DNA of 64,000 bases, taken from the NCBI RefSeq assembly GCF_000720765.1, contig NZ_JODC01000003.1, forward strand, positions 767,589 through 831,588. Reading direction: 5' to 3'. Positions 9,567 through 20,300 of this stretch are shown in pieces. Numbering within the stretch: position 1 is the stretch's first letter; every line of letters begins with the position of its first letter. Source of the stretch: Streptomyces sp. NRRL S-646 (GTDB lineage: Bacteria > Actinomycetota > Actinomycetes > Streptomycetales > Streptomycetaceae). A program made the translations under genes and the position numbers. The notes below the pieces were generated by a model, which worked only from the letters and a program-made list of their open reading frames with translations, searched no databases and had not been told where the DNA came from.

Positions 9567-10739
9567 ATGCAAGTGAGACCCGTCATCGCGTGTGTCAGCC
9601 TGCTGTCCGGCGCGCTCGTCGCGCTGTCCGGCACCCCGGCGCAGGCCGCGAGCACCACGCAGTACGTGTCCCCGAGCGGCACCGCCGGCGCGGCCGGCAC
9701 GCAGTCCGCCCCGACGACGCTCGCCACCGCGATCAGCCGCATCGCATCCGGCGGCACCATCTATCTGCGCGGCGGGACGTACAACTACTCGTCGACGATC
9801 ACGATCCCGGCCGGCAGCAACGGCACCTCGAGCGCCCGCACCACCCTGTCCGCCTACCCGGGCGAGACCCCGGTGCTCAACTTCTCGGCGCAGAGCGAGA
9901 GTTCGTCGAACCGTGGGCTCCAGCTGAACGCCAACTACTGGCACGTCTACGGCCTCACGGTCGAACACGCCGGTGACAACGGGATCTACGTCGGCGGCAG
10001 CAACAACGTCATCGAGCGCACGGTGACGGCGTACAACCGCGACACCGGTCTGCAGCTGGGCCGGATCTCCTCCAGCACCCCGAGCAGCCAGTGGCCGTCG
10101 AACAACCTGATCGTGAGCTCGGAGTCGCACGACAACGAGGACTCCGGCGGCGAGAACGCGGACGGTTTCGCGGCAAAGCTGACCACCGGCACCGGAAACG
10201 TCTTCCGCTACGACGTGTCCCACAACAACATCGACGACGGCTGGGACCTGTACACCAAGACCGACACGGGCGCGATCGGCCCGGTGACCATCGAGTACTC
10301 GCTCTCCTACGGCAACGGAACCCTGACCGACGGCACGCAGAACGCGAACGGCGACCGCAACGGATACAAGCTGGGCGGCGACGACATCGCCGTGAACCAC
10401 GTCGTCCGGCACAGCATCGCCTACCGCAACGGTCACCACGGGTTCACGTACAACAGCAACCCCGGCACGATGGCGATCTCGAACAACGTCGGCGTCGACA
10501 ACGCCGAGCGCAACTTCTCGTTCGACAAGGGAACGTCCGTGTTCCGGACGAACACCTCGTGCCGCTTCGGCGTGAGCGGTTCGAACGACAAGACCGTCGG
10601 TGACGCCGACAGCTCCAACCAGTTCTGGACGGGCACGAACGGCTCGCGCTGCTCGTCGTACTCGGGCGCGCTCGGCTGGTCCTTCGCCTCGAACGGCTCC
10701 CTCTCCGTGACCTTCGGCGGCAAGGTGGTGACGCCGTGA
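9567..10739 (+). CDS. Secreted pectate lyase, polysaccharide lyase family 9
   Basis: 390 residues. Cleaves polygalacturonate (pectin) by beta-elimination outside the cell. Residues 1-27 are a Sec signal peptide (cleavage likely after AQA). The rest is an Asn/Gly-rich right-handed beta-helix. The PL9 calcium and catalytic residues are all visible: Asp199 (ENADGFAAKL), Asp223, Asp224 and Asp227 (NIDDGWDLYTK) and the likely base Lys268 (NGYKLGG); the Asp spacing equals that of Dickeya Pel9A (D209, D233, D234, D237). ATG after CGGAGG. It sits alone, divergent from the S10 operon, under a LacI-type operator, and looks like a niche gene inserted between ribosomal operons. Confidence 0.88.
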   Translation: MQVRPVIACVSLLSGALVALSGTPAQAASTTQYVSPSGTAGAAGTQSAPTTLATAISRIASGGTIYLRGGTYNYSSTITIPAGSNGTSSARTTLSAYPGETPVLNFSAQSESSSNRGLQLNANYWHVYGLTVEHAGDNGIYVGGSNNVIERTVTAYNRDTGLQLGRISSSTPSSQWPSNNLIVSSESHDNEDSGGENADGFAAKLTTGTGNVFRYDVSHNNIDDGWDLYTKTDTGAIGPVTIEYSLSYGNGTLTDGTQNANGDRNGYKLGGDDIAVNHVVRHSIAYRNGHHGFTYNSNPGTMAISNNVGVDNAERNFSFDKGTSVFRTNTSCRFGVSGSNDKTVGDADSSNQFWTGTNGSRCSSYSGALGWSFASNGSLSVTFGGKVVTP

Positions 10740-10762
10740 CCAGGGGCTTCTGACTCCCCTGG
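10740..10762 (+). terminator. Hairpin after the pectate lyase gene
   Basis: CCAGGGG/CCCCTGG stem directly behind the stop codon with a nine-base loop. No clear T-run, so a GC-rich Streptomyces-type terminator is likely but unproved. Confidence 0.45.
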
Positions 10763-10861
10763 GGCTTCCCCCACCCCGATACACCGGCCTGCCGGATGGT
10801 CCGGGGGAAGCCGCCCGGGCCACGGTGGTGGCACAGCCTGCAGCCACCGGAGGGACCACTC

Positions 10862-12229
10862 GTGCGCATCGTCACGGCCACCGCCGTCATCCTGACCCTG
10901 GCGGCGGGAGCCGCACCGGCCGCCGTGGCCGACGCCGGCCGAGCCGTTACGGACGGCCTGTGGCGCATGGACGGCTACGGCACCGTCCTCGCCCTCGGCC
11001 ACGGGGTCTACCAGGAGTACCAGACCACCGCGGTGAGCTGCCTCAAGGGCGACTCCGCGCGGCAGACCGGCCCGGGAACGTACACGGCGGACGGCACCGT
11101 GCTGACCGTGCGCCTCGGTCGCGACCACGATCACGCCCGGCTGTCCGCGGACAGTTCGGTGGGCCATCGGCAGCTGCGGCGGATAGCGGCACTGCCCGCG
11201 AAGTGCACCGGGCCGACGCCCACGGACCCCCGTACCGCCTTCGACGTCTTCTGGCGGTCCTTCGAGGAGAACTACCCGTTCTTCGCCGCCAAGGGCATCG
11301 ACTGGCACGCCGTACGCGACCGCTACCGCCCGCTGATCCACAAGGACACGACCCGCTCGGAGCTCTTCGACGTCTTCAGCCGGATGGTCGCCCCGCTCCA
11401 CGACGCCCATGTCGCCGTACAGGACGGCGACCGCGTCTTCGCCCAGGGCCGCCCCGGCACCGAGGTGCCCTCGGAGCAGCTGGACGCCAGGGTCAAGAAG
11501 TTCATCGTCGAGCGCGATCTCGCTCGGGCCCCCTTCCGGCGGGACTTCGCCGCCGGCCGCATCACCTACGCCGACCTGCCCGACGGTGGCCCCGGATACC
11601 TGCGCGTCTCCGGCTTCGGCGGGTACACAACCGCCGACCACGGTTCGTACGCCGCCAACCTGGCCGAGCTCGACAGGGCGCTCGACACCGTCCTCACCGC
11701 GGAGCGCACCCGGCGCCTGCCGGGCCTGATCATCGACCTGCGCATCAACGGCGGCGGCTCCGACGCCCTCGGCATCCACCTCGCCGGGCGACTGACCGAC
11801 CGGCCCTACGTCGCCTACGCCAAGCGCGCCCGCAACGACCCGGCCGACCCGACCCGGCACACCCGCCCCGAGCCGATACCGGTGCTCCCCGCCCACGCGC
11901 CCGGCTACACCGGCCCCGTCGCCGTCCTGACCGGCGGCTCCACGGTCAGCGCGGGAGAGACCTTCACCCAGGCCCTCATGGACCGCCCCGGCAGGACGAT
12001 CCGCATCGGACAACCCACACAGGGCGTCTTCTCCGACGTCATGTCCCGCAAGCTCCCGAACGGCATGACCGCCTGGCTCCCCAACGAGGAGTTCCTGACC
12101 CGCACGGGCCACACCTTCGACGGCACGGGCATCCCACCGCACATCACCGAGCCGGTCTTCACCAAGGAGGAGTTCGCCGACAACGTTGACTCGGCTTTCG
12201 ACCGAGCGGTGAGCGACCTGGATCGCTGA
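10862..12229 (+). CDS. Exported S41-family (tail-specific protease-like) peptidase
   Basis: 455 residues from a GTG at 10862, placed 8 bases after GGAGGGACC. The first 25 residues are a signal peptide (VRIVTATAVILTLAAG...). An N-terminal domain of about 120 residues is followed by the S41 domain: FWRSFEENYPFF, the LIIDLRINGGGSDALG loop and GGSTVSAGETFTQAL with the nucleophile Ser at about residue 363. No PDZ domain is recognisable, so it belongs with the small secreted S41 hydrolases and not with CtpA. Natural substrate unknown. Reading on to 10796 upstream would spoil the signal peptide, so the GTG is preferred. Confidence 0.8.
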   Translation: MRIVTATAVILTLAAGAAPAAVADAGRAVTDGLWRMDGYGTVLALGHGVYQEYQTTAVSCLKGDSARQTGPGTYTADGTVLTVRLGRDHDHARLSADSSVGHRQLRRIAALPAKCTGPTPTDPRTAFDVFWRSFEENYPFFAAKGIDWHAVRDRYRPLIHKDTTRSELFDVFSRMVAPLHDAHVAVQDGDRVFAQGRPGTEVPSEQLDARVKKFIVERDLARAPFRRDFAAGRITYADLPDGGPGYLRVSGFGGYTTADHGSYAANLAELDRALDTVLTAERTRRLPGLIIDLRINGGGSDALGIHLAGRLTDRPYVAYAKRARNDPADPTRHTRPEPIPVLPAHAPGYTGPVAVLTGGSTVSAGETFTQALMDRPGRTIRIGQPTQGVFSDVMSRKLPNGMTAWLPNEEFLTRTGHTFDGTGIPPHITEPVFTKEEFADNVDSAFDRAVSDLDR

Positions 12230-12259
12230 GCAGGGTGCGCAATTTCCGCTGCGGTTCGA

Positions 12260-12340
12260 CAGCCCCCTCAAGGGGCGCGGGGCTGATCGATCTGCGGCTC
12301 CGCCGCGTGGGCGCGACCAGCCACAACGCACCCGCGGACA
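12260..12340. repeat. Streptomyces-type dispersed intergenic repeat
   Basis: Contains a CAGCCCC...GGGGCTG hairpin (12260-12285) followed by the familiar tail GCGCGACCAGCCACAACG. I recall near-identical copies in the intergenic gaps of many Streptomyces genomes. It lies between convergent genes, where it may act as a bidirectional terminator. Confidence 0.55.
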
Positions 12341-12374
12341 AAAGACGCCCCATCGCGGCACCACCCGCAGAGCG

Positions 12375-13520
12375 CTACGCGCCGGCGTGCCTCAACCGCG
12401 CAAACGACGTATCCAGCCCCCGCTTCAACACCCGCACCGCAGGCCGCTCCACCACCCGATGCACAAACCAACTCAGCACCAGAAACCCGCCGATCACAAG
12501 GGCAACCAGCAAGCGGGGATCCATGGTGTCCCTGAGCTGCCCGATCAACGCCGTACCCGCCACGTAGTGGATCAAATACAGCGGATACGTCAGGCTCCCG
12601 GCCGTGACCAGCCACTTCCACCGCACGCGATCCGTCGCACCGAGAGCGATCGCGACCATGGCCAGCAGGAACACGGTGTAGATCACCATGCTCCCCCGCC
12701 ATCCGGAGACATGCTCGGTGTTGTCGATCCTCAGGCCCAGCTGCCGCTGCCCCATCAGCCACGCCATCCCGAGGATCCCCCACAGCAGCAGGTCCTGGCC
12801 GAAGCGGTGCATGAGGTAGAGGGCGAGGCCCGCGATGAAGAACCAGGCGCCCTCCGGGTTGGCGGCCAGCGTCAGGAGGCGGAACTCCGCCACCGGGGCG
12901 AGCATCGCGGCCGCGCCCCAGACACAGCAGAAGATCACGACCTTGCGGTACGTCAGCCCGGTGGCGACGACGACCAGGAAGAGCAGATAGAAGCGCAGCT
13001 CCGACCAGAGCGTCCAGTAGACGCGGTCGACGTTGGCCACGCCCGAACCCGACTGCAGCATGGTGAAGTTGAGCAGAATGTCGCGCAGCTTCAGCCGGTC
13101 CCAGACCCCCGGCAGCACGACCAGCATGGCCGTGGTGAAGGCGATCCCGAACCAGTACGCCGGGTACAGGCGGATCACCCGGGAGACGAAGAACTCCCGC
13201 GGGGTGCGCCCCCAGCAGGACATGCAGATCACGAAGCCGCTGATCACGAAGAAGATCTCGACGCCGATCCAGCCGTAGGCGGCGAAGTGGAAGACCGTCG
13301 GCATGGTGTCGGAGACCGGCCGGCCCCAGACTGCGTTGCCCGGCTGGTCGACGCGCCAGCTGCCGACGTAGTGGTGCACGGCCACCATCAGGGCGGCGAC
13401 GAGGCGGATGCCGTCGATGGCGTACAGGCGTGGACGCTCGCGGCCAAGTGGGGCCGCCTGACGGCGTACCTGCACCGTCCGCAGCTGCTGCGTCGGCCGG
13501 TCGACCATCGTGGACATCAA
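12375..13520 (-). CDS. Integral membrane acyltransferase (acyltransferase-3 family)
   Basis: 381 residues with about ten hydrophobic helices. Family members move acyl groups from CoA to sugars, antibiotics or cell-wall glycans at the membrane. Hallmarks: [20 protein letters not shown] at the N-terminus (Arg and the catalytic HHY-type His), [29 protein letters not shown] and [11 protein letters not shown]. The start may be at the second Met (MSTMVD). Substrate cannot be told from sequence. No partner genes adjoin it. Confidence 0.85.
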   Translation of the reverse strand: MMSTMVDRPTQQLRTVQVRRQAAPLGRERPRLYAIDGIRLVAALMVAVHHYVGSWRVDQPGNAVWGRPVSDTMPTVFHFAAYGWIGVEIFFVISGFVICMSCWGRTPREFFVSRVIRLYPAYWFGIAFTTAMLVVLPGVWDRLKLRDILLNFTMLQSGSGVANVDRVYWTLWSELRFYLLFLVVVATGLTYRKVVIFCCVWGAAAMLAPVAEFRLLTLAANPEGAWFFIAGLALYLMHRFGQDLLLWGILGMAWLMGQRQLGLRIDNTEHVSGWRGSMVIYTVFLLAMVAIALGATDRVRWKWLVTAGSLTYPLYLIHYVAGTALIGQLRDTMDPRLLVALVIGGFLVLSWFVHRVVERPAVRVLKRGLDTSFARLRHAGA

Positions 13521-13722
13521 CGACCATCCCTGTGTCTTGCCTGTTCCGACCCCTCACGCTAGGGGGTCACAACCGCCCCACAGTGAGCAGACAAGAACAT
13601 TCGGGGCATCGGAAACGGGGAGTTGGTCGAACTCTCCACGAGACGTCCCGCAAGGTTCTCCGAGACTTCACCGTGCAACCGTCGCCCCTCCCGGCGGCGG
13701 GCCAGGCGCGGGGCAAGCGAAA

Positions 13723-13752
13723 GGGCCCGTACGACCGAAGTCGTACGGGCCC
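13723..13752 (-). terminator. Terminator of the str operon after tuf
   Basis: Perfect 12-base stem GGGCCCGTACGA / TCGTACGGGCCC around a six-base loop, 45 bases beyond the tuf stop. Symmetrical enough to stop transcription in both directions. Confidence 0.85.
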
Positions 13753-13795
13753 CTTCAGGAGCTCGCGCTGGAGCTACCAGGTCAGATCAGCAAGC

Positions 13796-14989
<1,194 letters not shown>

Positions 14990-15100
14990 TGGGGTCCTCC
15001 TGGGAGTGGTTCTGGTACGCCTTACTCATCGGCGCCAGGTGATCTTTGCTGTTAGTGCCCGGGCCCCGGGGCACCCACCGCAGACGGTGACGAATGCGGG

Positions 15101-15128
15101 TGAATGCCCCGGCAGGCTCCGGAGTCAA
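15101..15128 (-). promoter_or_regulatory. Probable internal promoter of tuf
   Basis: Minus-strand TTGACT, 16 bases, CATTCA, in the fusA-tuf gap. A separate tuf promoter in this gap is known for other Streptomyces; the -10 box here is only a moderate match. Confidence 0.45.
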
Positions 15129-15166
15129 GCCTAAGGCGTATGAACGCAGTGCGTTAACGCAGTGCC

Positions 15167-17293
15167 TTACTCGCCCTTGGCCTTCGCGATGATCTCCTCG
15201 GCGACGTTCCGCGGAACCTCGGCGTAGGAGTCGAACTGCATCGAGTAGCTTGCGCGACCCGACGTCTTGCTGCGGAGGTCTCCGACGTAGCCGAACATCT
15301 CCGAGAGGGGCACGAGGCCCTTCACGACGCGGGCACCGGCCCGCTCCTCCATGGCCTGGATCTGACCACGGCGGGAGTTGATGTCGCCGATGACCTCACC
15401 CATGTAGTCCTCGGGCGTGGTGACCTCGACGGCCATCATCGGCTCGAGCAGCACGGGGCTGGCCTTGCGCGCGGCCTCCTTGAAGGCCTGCGAACCGGCG
15501 ATCTTGAAGGCGAGCTCGGAGGAGTCGACCTCGTGGTAGCCACCGTCGATGAGCGTGACGCGGACGCCCGTCATCTCGTAGCCCGCGAGGATGCCGAACT
15601 GCATGGCCTCCTGCGCACCGGCGTCCACCGAAGGGATGTACTCCTTCGGGATACGGCCACCGGTGACCTTGTTCACGAACTCGTACGAGGCGTCGCCGCC
15701 CTCGATGGGCTCGATCGCGATCTGCACCTTGGCGAACTGACCGGTACCACCGGTCTGCTTCTTGTGGGTGTAGTCCACGCGCTCGACGGCCTTGCGGATC
15801 GTCTCGCGGTAGGCGACCTGCGGCTTGCCGACGTTGGCCTCGACCTTGAACTCACGGCGCATACGGTCGACCAGCACCTCGAGGTGCAGCTCGCCCATAC
15901 CACCGATGATGGTCTGGCCGGTCTCCTCGTCCGAGTGAACCTGGAAGGACGGGTCCTCCTCGGCCAGGCGCTGGATCGCGACGCCCAGCTTCTCCTGGTC
16001 GCCCTTCGACTTGGGCTCGATGGCGACCTGGATGACCGGCGCCGGGAAGTCCATGGACTCCAGGATCACCGGCTGCTTGTCGTCGCACAGCGTCTCACCG
16101 GTCGTGGTCTGCTTCAGACCCATGACGGCGATGATGTCGCCGGCGCCCACCGACTCGATCTCCTCACGCTTGTTCGCGTGCATGCGGTAGATCTTGCCGA
16201 TGCGCTCCTTCTTGCCCTTGACGGAGTTCAGCACGGCGGTGCCGGACTCCAGGCGGCCCGAGTAGACCCGGACGAAGGTGAGCTTGCCGAGGTGCGGGTC
16301 GCTCATGATCTTGAACGCCAGCGCCGACAGCGGCTCGTCGTCGGACGGCTTGCGCTTGACGACCGTCTCCGGGTCCTTGACGTCGTGGCCCTCGATGGCC
16401 TCGATGTCGACGGGAGAGGGCAGGTAGCGCACGACCGCGTCGAGCAGGGGCTGGACGCCCTTGTTCTTGAACGCGGTGCCGCAGAACACCGGGGTGACCG
16501 TGGTGTCCTTGGACTTGCCGGACGCGATGGTGATACGACGGATCGCGGCGTACAGCTGCTCCACGGAAGGCTCCTCGCCCTCCAGGTACAGCTCCATGAT
16601 CTCTTCGTCGTTCTCGGCGACGGCCTCGATCAGCTTGCCGCGGTACTCCTCGGCAGCCTCGGTGTGCGTGGCCGGGATGTCGACGGTGTCGTACATCTCG
16701 CCCTTGGTGGCCTCGGCGGACCAGACCAGGGCCTTCATCGTCACGAGGTCGACGACGCCCTTGAAGTCGGCCTCGGCACCGATCGGCAGCTGCATCACGA
16801 TCGGCTGAGCGCCCAGGCGGTCAGAGATCATGTCGACGCAGCGGTGGAACTCGGCACCGGTGCGGTCGAGCTTGTTGACGAAGCAGATGCGGGGGACGCC
16901 GTAGCGGTCCGCCTGACGCCACACCGTCTCGGACTGCGGCTCAACACCGGCGACGCCGTCGAACACCGTCACGGCACCGTCGAGCACGCGCAGCGAACGC
17001 TCCACCTCGACGGTGAAGTCGACGTGGCCCGGGGTGTCGATGATGTTGATGGTGTGGTCGACGTCTTCCAGCGGCCAGTGACAGGTGGTGGCAGCAGAGG
17101 TGATCGTGATGCCACGCTCCTGCTCCTGCTCCATCCAGTCCATGGTGGCAGCGCCGTCGTGGACCTCACCGATCTTGTAAGACACACCGGTGTAGAACAG
17201 GATCCGCTCGGTGGTGGTCGTCTTGCCCGCGTCGATGTGGGCCATGATCCCGATGTTGCGGACCTTGGCCAGGTCAAGTGAAGTGGTAGCCAT
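15167..17293 (-). CDS. fusA: Elongation factor G
   Basis: 708 residues; GTPase that drives translocation and, with RRF, ribosome recycling. [30 protein letters not shown] and NKLDRTGA mark the G domain; five EF-G domains at the usual length. ATG at 17293. 39 bases after rpsG. Confidence 0.99.
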   Translation of the reverse strand: MATTSLDLAKVRNIGIMAHIDAGKTTTTERILFYTGVSYKIGEVHDGAATMDWMEQEQERGITITSAATTCHWPLEDVDHTINIIDTPGHVDFTVEVERSLRVLDGAVTVFDGVAGVEPQSETVWRQADRYGVPRICFVNKLDRTGAEFHRCVDMISDRLGAQPIVMQLPIGAEADFKGVVDLVTMKALVWSAEATKGEMYDTVDIPATHTEAAEEYRGKLIEAVAENDEEIMELYLEGEEPSVEQLYAAIRRITIASGKSKDTTVTPVFCGTAFKNKGVQPLLDAVVRYLPSPVDIEAIEGHDVKDPETVVKRKPSDDEPLSALAFKIMSDPHLGKLTFVRVYSGRLESGTAVLNSVKGKKERIGKIYRMHANKREEIESVGAGDIIAVMGLKQTTTGETLCDDKQPVILESMDFPAPVIQVAIEPKSKGDQEKLGVAIQRLAEEDPSFQVHSDEETGQTIIGGMGELHLEVLVDRMRREFKVEANVGKPQVAYRETIRKAVERVDYTHKKQTGGTGQFAKVQIAIEPIEGGDASYEFVNKVTGGRIPKEYIPSVDAGAQEAMQFGILAGYEMTGVRVTLIDGGYHEVDSSELAFKIAGSQAFKEAARKASPVLLEPMMAVEVTTPEDYMGEVIGDINSRRGQIQAMEERAGARVVKGLVPLSEMFGYVGDLRSKTSGRASYSMQFDSYAEVPRNVAEEIIAKAKGE

Positions 17294-17332
17294 ATCGGCT
17301 CAGTCTTCTCTCGGTCTCGATGTGGGTAGCGA

Positions 17333-17803
17333 CTACCAGCGGTAGTGCGCGAAGGCCTTGTTGGACTCGGCCATCTTGTGGGTGTCCTCGCGCTTCTTCA
17401 CAGCGGCACCAAGGCCGTTGGAGGCGTCGAGAAGCTCGTTGAGCAGACGCTCGGTCATGGTCTTCTCGCGACGGGCGCGGGAGTAACCGACCAGCCAGCG
17501 CAGCGCGAGCGTGTTGGCACGACCGGGCTTGACCTCGATCGGAACCTGGTACGTCGCACCACCGACACGGCGGGACTTGACCTCGAGGGTCGGCTTGATG
17601 TTCTCCAGCGCGCGCTTCAGCGTGATGATCGGGTCGTTGCCCGTCTTCTCACGCAGACCCTCCATGGCGCCGTACACGATGCGCTCGGCGGTGGAGCGCT
17701 TGCCGTTCAGCAGCACCTTGTTGATGAGCGACGTGACCAGAGGGGAACCGTAGACCGGGTCGATGATGACCGGGCGCTTCGGGGCGGGGCCCTTACGAGG
17801 CAT
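17333..17803 (-). CDS. rpsG: 30S ribosomal protein S7
   Basis: 156 residues. Nucleates assembly of the 30S head. Starts [20 protein letters not shown]; conserved [11 protein letters not shown] and [16 protein letters not shown]. Two bases downstream of the rpsL stop codon. Confidence 0.98.
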   Translation of the reverse strand: MPRKGPAPKRPVIIDPVYGSPLVTSLINKVLLNGKRSTAERIVYGAMEGLREKTGNDPIITLKRALENIKPTLEVKSRRVGGATYQVPIEVKPGRANTLALRWLVGYSRARREKTMTERLLNELLDASNGLGAAVKKREDTHKMAESNKAFAHYRW

Positions 17804-17805
17804 TT

Positions 17806-18177
17806 CTACTTCTCCTTCTTGGCGCCGTAGCGGGAACGGGCCTGCTTGCGGTTCTTGACACCCTGGGTGTCGAGGGAGCCACGGATGATCTTGTAGCGAA
17901 CACCCGGCAGGTCCTTCACACGGCCGCCGCGCACGAGCACGATGGAGTGCTCCTGCAGGTTGTGTCCCTCACCCGGAATGTAAGCGGTGACCTCGATCCC
18001 GCTGGTCAGACGCACACGCGCGACCTTACGCAGGGCCGAGTTCGGCTTCTTCGGGGTGGTCGTGAACACACGCGTGCAGACGCCACGACGCTGAGGGGAA
18101 CCCTCGAGTGCGGGCGTCTTGTTCTTCTCGACCTTGTCCTGCCGGCCCTTACGGACCAGCTGCTGGATCGTAGGCAC
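17806..18177 (-). CDS. rpsL: 30S ribosomal protein S12
   Basis: 123 residues, GTG start ([20 protein letters not shown] follows). Decoding-centre protein and the classic streptomycin-resistance locus: [17 protein letters not shown] and [20 protein letters not shown] hold the Lys43- and Lys88-type positions. The frame stays open upstream, but the GTG follows CCGGAGAAGTA and gives the family length. Confidence 0.98.
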   Translation of the reverse strand: MPTIQQLVRKGRQDKVEKNKTPALEGSPQRRGVCTRVFTTTPKKPNSALRKVARVRLTSGIEVTAYIPGEGHNLQEHSIVLVRGGRVKDLPGVRYKIIRGSLDTQGVKNRKQARSRYGAKKEK

Positions 18178-18224
18178 TACTTCTCCGGTTTCTGTGTGCC
18201 GAATGGTGAAGCTAACCTGGAACG

Positions 18225-18252
18225 TCGCCGACCCACGCGGTCGGGTGTGTCG
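18225..18252 (-). promoter_or_regulatory. Conserved leader hairpin of rpsL (shared with rpsJ)
   Basis: Same 28-base element as 9058-9085, differing at one base outside the stem. CCGACC-GCGTG-GGTCGG hairpin, 48 bases upstream of the rpsL start and about 120 bases downstream of its promoter. Confidence 0.6.
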
Positions 18253-18370
18253 AATCCGGCAGACTCCCGCCGCCAGGCGGAAAGGGCGCAGATTACGGTG
18301 GCCAATGACGGCTCGCCATGCGGTTGAAGGCACGCACGAGAGCCAGGGCACACCCCAGGCACAAGGTCTG

Positions 18371-18399
18371 AGCGTACCTACCTCATACGCTGCGGTCAA
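18371..18399 (-). promoter_or_regulatory. Probable promoter of the str operon (rpsL)
   Basis: Minus strand: TTGACC, 17-base spacer, TACGCT. Good housekeeping-sigma match; leader of about 190 bases. The 341 bases between rpsL and the DUF1707 gene hold only this promoter, the leader and the shared hairpin. Confidence 0.65.
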
Positions 18400-18518
18400 A
18401 ACAAATGGGCCGCGCCCGCATCGGCATGCGAAGCATGTCAAGACCCTACGCCGTACATGATCTTCGAATTCACGTTCCAGGCACCTCCGGGAGCTATGTC
18501 ACCGCAGCTCACCCCAGG

Positions 18519-19190
18519 TCACGCGGAGGCCAGGGCCGCCGCGATGAGGATGGTGATGATCAGCGCCCATCCGGCGACCGACAGCCAGCCCAGGACCAGC
18601 CCGGTCATGGCGAAGCCCTCGCCGCGCTCGCCGGTGCGCTGCATTTCGCTGCGGGCGGAGTGACCGAGGATCACCGCGGGTATCCCGGTGAGCCCGCCGG
18701 TGAAGAACGTGAGGATCCCGCAGACCATGGAGCCGACCGCCTTGCCGTTCGCCGGCGGCGGGACGGGCAGAAAGGTCGCGGGCACCACCGGAGCGGCCTG
18801 ATTGACCGGCACGGGCCCCTGCGGCAGATCGGCGACCAGAAGGGCCAGCTCCCCCACGGTCCGCGCGGCATAGGCCCGCGCCACCCGCCGGTCGAACTCC
18901 CCCTTCTCCAGCCGCCCCTCCGCGTACCCCGCCCGGAGCACGTCCACGGCACGCTCACGGTCGGCGTGGGAGGCGAGCATGGACGGGGCGGTGTGCCCCT
19001 GCCAGGTCTGCCCGAAGCCCTGGGCCGGCGGCGGGGCGCCCTGCCACGCCTGCATCGGGCCGTGCTGCCCCTGCTGCGGGGCCCGCTGCCAGGGCCGCAG
19101 GGGCACGTCCTGCCCCGACTGCGGGACATCCTGCGCCCGCTGCGAGTCCCCCTGCCCCGACTGCCAGGGCTGCCACGACGGATTGGACAC
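18519..19190 (-). CDS. DUF1707 / DUF4190 membrane protein
   Basis: 223 residues from GTG 19190, just behind GGAGGTACTC. N-terminal 85 residues are Gln/Trp/Pro-rich and repetitive. Then a DUF1707 module (DRERAVDVLRAGYAEGRLEK, ARTVGELALLVADLP) and a DUF4190 module with two membrane helices (GKAVGSMVCGILTFFTGG; GMTGLVLGWLSVAG-type end). Such proteins are common in actinomycetes and their job is not known; DUF1707 is thought to be an interaction module. Its 3' end adjoins the rpsL promoter region. Confidence 0.75.
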   Translation of the reverse strand: MSNPSWQPWQSGQGDSQRAQDVPQSGQDVPLRPWQRAPQQGQHGPMQAWQGAPPPAQGFGQTWQGHTAPSMLASHADRERAVDVLRAGYAEGRLEKGEFDRRVARAYAARTVGELALLVADLPQGPVPVNQAAPVVPATFLPVPPPANGKAVGSMVCGILTFFTGGLTGIPAVILGHSARSEMQRTGERGEGFAMTGLVLGWLSVAGWALIITILIAAALASA

Positions 19191-19415
19191 GAGTACCTCC
19201 CCGAACCCCCGAGTCCCTCCATGATGCGCCGAATGGGGATTTCCGGCACAGAGAGCGTCGCGGAACGCGCTCGCACCCGGGCCCTGCCCACTGTTCCGGG
19301 CCCTTCTGCGCCGGTCGCAGATCATTTCGCGTCGTTGGCCGGTTCGCGCCCTTTCCGGTCCGGCGGTCCTGCGCTTTCAGTACCTTGATCCGTCCGCTGC
19401 AAGGGGAATCGGGGG

Positions 19416-20171
19416 ATGAGCGTGACAAGAACGGTGGTCTCACCGGACGACGGAGGCCTGGACGACCGGGTGCCCTTTCTGGCGCGGCTGGAGAGCGAGG
19501 ACCGTTCGGTGCTGCTGGCGCTCGGCCGGCAACTGACCTTCACGGCCCGCATGATCCTCATCCACCAGCACGAGCCTTCCTCGCACGTCCTGTTCCTGGT
19601 GCAGGGCTGGACCAAGGTCACAGCCTCGGCGGCCAACGGCTACGAGGCGCTGCTTGCACTGCGCGGGCCCGGCGACATCGTCGGTGAGTCGGCGGCGCTC
19701 ACGGGCCGGCCGCGGTCGGCGACGGTGACCGCGCTGGAGCCGGTGCGGGCGGTGGCCGTGGAGCACGAGCGGTTCACCGACTTCCTGAGCCGCTCCCCCG
19801 CCGTGTCCTTCGCCCTCCTCGGCCTGACCGCGGACCGTACCCGGGCGGCCGACCGGCGCCGGCTGGAGTTCGCGTCCATGAGTGTGCGAGAGCGTTTCGC
19901 CGTCCTGCTGCTGGACCTGGCCCGCACCCACGGCCGCCGCACGCAGGAGGGCATCGAGCTCGCCGTACCCCTGAGCAAGCAGGAGCTGGCGGGCTCGGTG
20001 GGCGCGTCCCGGGAGATGGTGCAGCGCCTGCTTCGGGAGCTGCGCGACAAGGAGGCGGTGGTGACCGGGCGCAGGACGCTGCTGATACGGCGGCCGGATG
20101 TGCTGCGGCGCATTGCTGCGGCCGGTCCGGCCTCCGGAATCCCCTCACCGCAGGGGCCGCACGAGGAGTGA
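19416..20171 (+). CDS. Crp/Fnr-family regulator with an intact cyclic-nucleotide pocket
   Basis: 251 residues. cNMP-binding beta-roll (about residues 20-135), dimer helix, and C-terminal winged helix (LSKQELAGSVGASREMVQRLLRELRDKEAV, here split only in description). The phosphate-binding cassette looks functional: GDIVGESAALTGRPRSATV keeps the Glu and the Arg-Ser pair that hold the cyclic phosphate and ribose. It lies 129 bases upstream of a nucleotide cyclase on the same strand. I infer that it may sense the product of that cyclase, either as its transcriptional regulator or as a parallel output. Target genes unknown. Confidence 0.85.
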   Translation: MSVTRTVVSPDDGGLDDRVPFLARLESEDRSVLLALGRQLTFTARMILIHQHEPSSHVLFLVQGWTKVTASAANGYEALLALRGPGDIVGESAALTGRPRSATVTALEPVRAVAVEHERFTDFLSRSPAVSFALLGLTADRTRAADRRRLEFASMSVRERFAVLLLDLARTHGRRTQEGIELAVPLSKQELAGSVGASREMVQRLLRELRDKEAVVTGRRTLLIRRPDVLRRIAAAGPASGIPSPQGPHEE

Positions 20172-20250
20172 CCTCGCCCTCCTCGGCAGCTCTTCTGTGC
20201 ACACGGTCACACAACGAGTGCGTCATCCGCCCTCACCACCCGCCTCTCCC

Positions 20251-20269
20251 GGGCGCCACTCTGGCGCCC
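20251..20269 (+). other. Perfect hairpin between the Crp/Fnr and cyclase genes
   Basis: GGGCGCCA-CTC-TGGCGCCC, 31 bases before the cyclase start and followed at 20291 by GGAGAGG. It could be an attenuator, an operator for the upstream regulator or a terminator; no T-run is present. Confidence 0.4.
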
Positions 20270-20300
20270 TGCACCGCACACCCCCCTCGGAGAGGCGACC

